In this document: positions 62,187 through 64,000 of the stretch, piece after piece
How the letters are laid out: every line of letters begins with the position of its first letter
Numbering within the stretch: the stretch's first letter is position 1
DNA from: Odiellus spinosus
Lineage: Eukaryota > Arthropoda > Arachnida > Opiliones > Phalangiidae
Assembly (NCBI GenBank): GCA_963920705.1
Contig: CAWUCO010000291.1
Coordinates: 124,001-188,000, forward strand
Reading direction: 5' to 3'
DNA: 64,000 nt
Made by a program: the position numbers and the translations under genes
The notes under the pieces: model-generated
Told to the model about the DNA's origin: nothing
What the model saw: the letters and a program-made list of their open reading frames with translations, nothing else
The model's database searches: none

Positions 62187-62461
62187 CCTAAAGTAAAGTA
62201 TTGGTCGAATACTTCATCTTGTAGCAACCTTTCATTGACGGGTAAGACTAAATATTCGCTTTTAATGCCTGGTCTCGAAATGTAAAAATTTGTTAATTTA
62301 CTAAACTTCCATCCGTTTAGCATAAGACGATATTCGCTGATGATTAGGACCGTGTCCCTTTCTTGGGCGTCATTTTGAAAGAATCGAGAGTCGCGGCTTT
62401 CCATGGCCCCGAAAAATGACCATTTCCGTCGAAAACGTTCGATCCATCCGTCAATTTCAGC
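62187..62461 (-). CDS. Ionotropic-receptor-like gene, penultimate coding exon
   Basis: The exon is 275 nt (91 codons plus GG). On the minus strand it follows the acceptor CCCACGTTCCAG and ends at the donor GG|GTAAGC. It begins AEIDGWIERFRRKW. It continues with FFGAMESRD, DTVLIISEYRLML, FYISRPGIKSEYLVLPVN and LLQDEVFDQYFTL. Joined to the next exon, it places a soluble domain just before the final membrane helix, as in the S2 half of the ligand-binding domain of ionotropic receptors. No start codon is expected here: the frame is open 5' of the internal methionine, and the acceptor defines the boundary. The rest of the gene lies upstream, right of 62,461, and is not recognisable in the window; the adjacent minisatellite would then be intronic. 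Without database comparison the family call rests mainly on the downstream exon. Confidence 0.6.
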
Positions 62462-62561
62462 CTGGAACGTGGGAAATCTAATTTAATCTTGATTCGAGGA
62501 AATAAAACCAAACAATTACGATAAGATAGGTTTTTATCGGTTTCAAAATATTGGTGTAACG

Positions 62562-63930
62562 ACTGGAAAGTCAGAAGGTTGTTAGAAGGGCCAGGGAAGT
62601 TTCGAATTTAATCATAATGGAATTTGGTTCGGGAAGTTGCTAGTTTCACCAGAAGGTCGTAGAAAGGTCAGAAAAAATTCGAATTTGACCAGAAGGTCAG
62701 AGAAAGATCAGGAAAGATTCTAGTTCGACGAGAAGGTCTAGAGAATGGTCAGGGAAGTTGCTAGTTTTACGAATAAGGTTGGAGAAAGGTAAGTAAACTT
62801 TCGAATTTGACCAGAAAGTCTAGATGATGGTCGGGGAAATTGCTAGTTTTACTAGGAAGTCGGAGAAAGATCAAGAAAGATTCGAATTTTACCAGAAGGT
62901 CGAGAGACTGGTCAGGAAAGTTTCGAATTTGACCAGAAGGTCGAGAGAATTGTTCGGAAATTTCGAATTCAATTTGACCAGAAGGTCGAGGTGATGGTCA
63001 GGGAAGTTGCTAGTTTTACTAGAAGGTCGGAGAAAGGTCAGAAAAGTTTTAAATTTGACTATATCATCGAGAGAATGGTAAGGATCAAGAAAGATTCGAA
63101 TTTTACCAGAAGGTCGAGAGACTGGTCAGGAAAGTTTCGAATTTGACCAGAAGGTCGAGAGAATTGTTCGGAAATTTCGAATTCAATTTGACCAGAAGGT
63201 CGAGGTGATGGTCAGGGAAGTTGCTAGTTTTACTAGAAGGTCGGAGAAAGGTCAGAAAAGTTTTAAATTTGACTATATCATCGAGAGAATGGTAAGGAAA
63301 GTTTCGAATTTGACCAGAAGGTCGAGGGGAGTTGCTAGTTTTAGTATAAGGTCAGGAAAATTTAGAATTTGACCAGAAGCTCGAGTTAATGGTCAGAAAG
63401 TTTCGATTTGGACTAGAAGATCGAGATAATGTCAGGGAAGATGCTAGTTTCACTAGAAGGGCGGAAAAAGGTCAGGAAAGTTTTAAATTTGACTATATCA
63501 TCGAAAGAATTGTCAAGAAAGTTTAGAATTTGACCAGAAGGTCGAGGGAAGTTGCTAGTTTTACCAAAAAGTCAGGGAAATTTAGAATTTGACTAGAAGG
63601 TCGAGTAAATGGTCAGAAAGTTTCAAATTTGACTAGAAGGTCGAGATAATGTTAGGGAAGATGCTAGTTTCACTAGAAGGGCGAAGAAAGATCAGGAAAG
63701 TTTCGAATTTGACTAGAATTAAGGTCGAGAGAATAGTCAGTGAAGTTGCTAGTTTTACTAGAAGGTCAGATGATGGCCAGGAAAGTTTCAATTTTGACCA
63801 GAAGGTAGATAGAAATGTTGGGAAGTTTCTATTTTGACCAGAAGGCCGAGGGAATGGTCATGGAAGTTGATAGGTTTACCAGAAGGTAAGATAAGGGAAG
63901 TTGAAATTAAGGTCAGAAGGTAGGGGGAGT
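62562..63930. repeat. ~41-bp minisatellite, about 33 diverged units
   Basis: Units alternate between two kinds: 'GTTGCTAGTTTTACTAGAAG + GTCGGAGAAAGGTCAGG' and 'AAGTTTCGAATTTGACCAG + AAGGTCGAGAGAATGGTCAGG'. The dyad GACC-AGAA-GGTC recurs in the second kind. Divergence is much higher than in the 31-bp satellite. The array probably lies in an intron of the receptor-like gene on the minus strand. A 62-codon plus-strand frame at 63,649-63,837 is a by-product. Confidence 0.88.
62869..63296. repeat. 214-bp tandem duplication inside the minisatellite
   Basis: The block 62,869-63,082, from GATCAAGAAAGATTCGAATT to GAGAATGGTAAG, is repeated nearly exactly at 63,083-63,296, including the rare AATTCAATTTGACC and TGACTATATCATCGAG pieces. 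Its high identity against the diverged background shows a recent event. Confidence 0.92.
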
Positions 63931-64000
63931 TTTGGAAATTGAAATATATGCAACTCCGTTTCAAATTGTAAAAAAACCCTAAATCTCAGTATAAAATAAT

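Noticed and set aside
63649-63837. 62-codon plus-strand frame
   Set aside because: It lies within the ~41-bp minisatellite and is a product of its repeat structure.

Overview
The window falls into two very different parts. Positions 1 to about 49,687 are one uninterrupted satellite array built from a 31-bp unit (about 1,600 units). It is still running at the left edge of the window. The remaining ~14.3 kb is AT-rich unique DNA holding transposon remnants, several minisatellites, a large perfect hairpin and the last two coding exons of a gene. The spliceosomal intron, an ionotropic-receptor-like gene end, the TTAGG-like words GGTTAGGTTAGG at 50.2 and 52.3 kb, and the MITE-rich AT background point to an insect or another arthropod. 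I cannot name the species.

The satellite has two sequence domains. Domain A (1-46,020) has units of the type GAACAAGATCCCTTGAAAAG. Domain B (46,021 to about 49,580) has GAACGAGATCCCTTCAAAAG. The outer edge (about 49,569-49,687) returns to decayed A-like units, so B is flanked by A on both sides. Layered on the 31-bp unit are higher-order blocks. Near-identical tandem segments recur with offsets of 1,459, 995, 1,211, 2,300, 3,106/3,075, 2,917/3,134 and 995 bp in A, and 1,052 and 928 bp in B. A 252-bp cassette of variant units recurs at least 38 times. A 34-bp unit with a small GATC duplication recurs 29 times, and its sequence switches from GATCGATCC to GATTGATCC between 26.7 and 29.0 kb. None of this looks coding. 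The very long open frames, up to 1,535 codons, arise because 31 is not a multiple of 3 and the unit lacks stops on one strand.

Right of the array are a MITE-like element (50,891-51,153), a degenerate tRNA-like sequence with a T-run behind it (51,501-51,593), and a perfect inverted repeat with 211-bp arms and an 82-bp loop (52,500-53,003). A 5.4-kb foldback-type DNA transposon relic follows (53,781-59,181). Its long inverted ends are made of ~80-bp and 14-bp tandem repeats, and it carries a broken transposase-like gene with a GDNLSS..GGF / CRFCMA region.

From 59.2 to 61.4 kb only short repeats and low-complexity tracts are visible. On the minus strand, two exons (62,187-62,461 and 61,366-61,561) with good splice signals encode the C-terminal ligand-binding and last membrane segment of an ionotropic-receptor-like protein. 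A 286-bp MITE sits in the 625-bp intron between them. A ~41-bp minisatellite (62,562-63,930) occupies the sequence upstream of the first of these exons.
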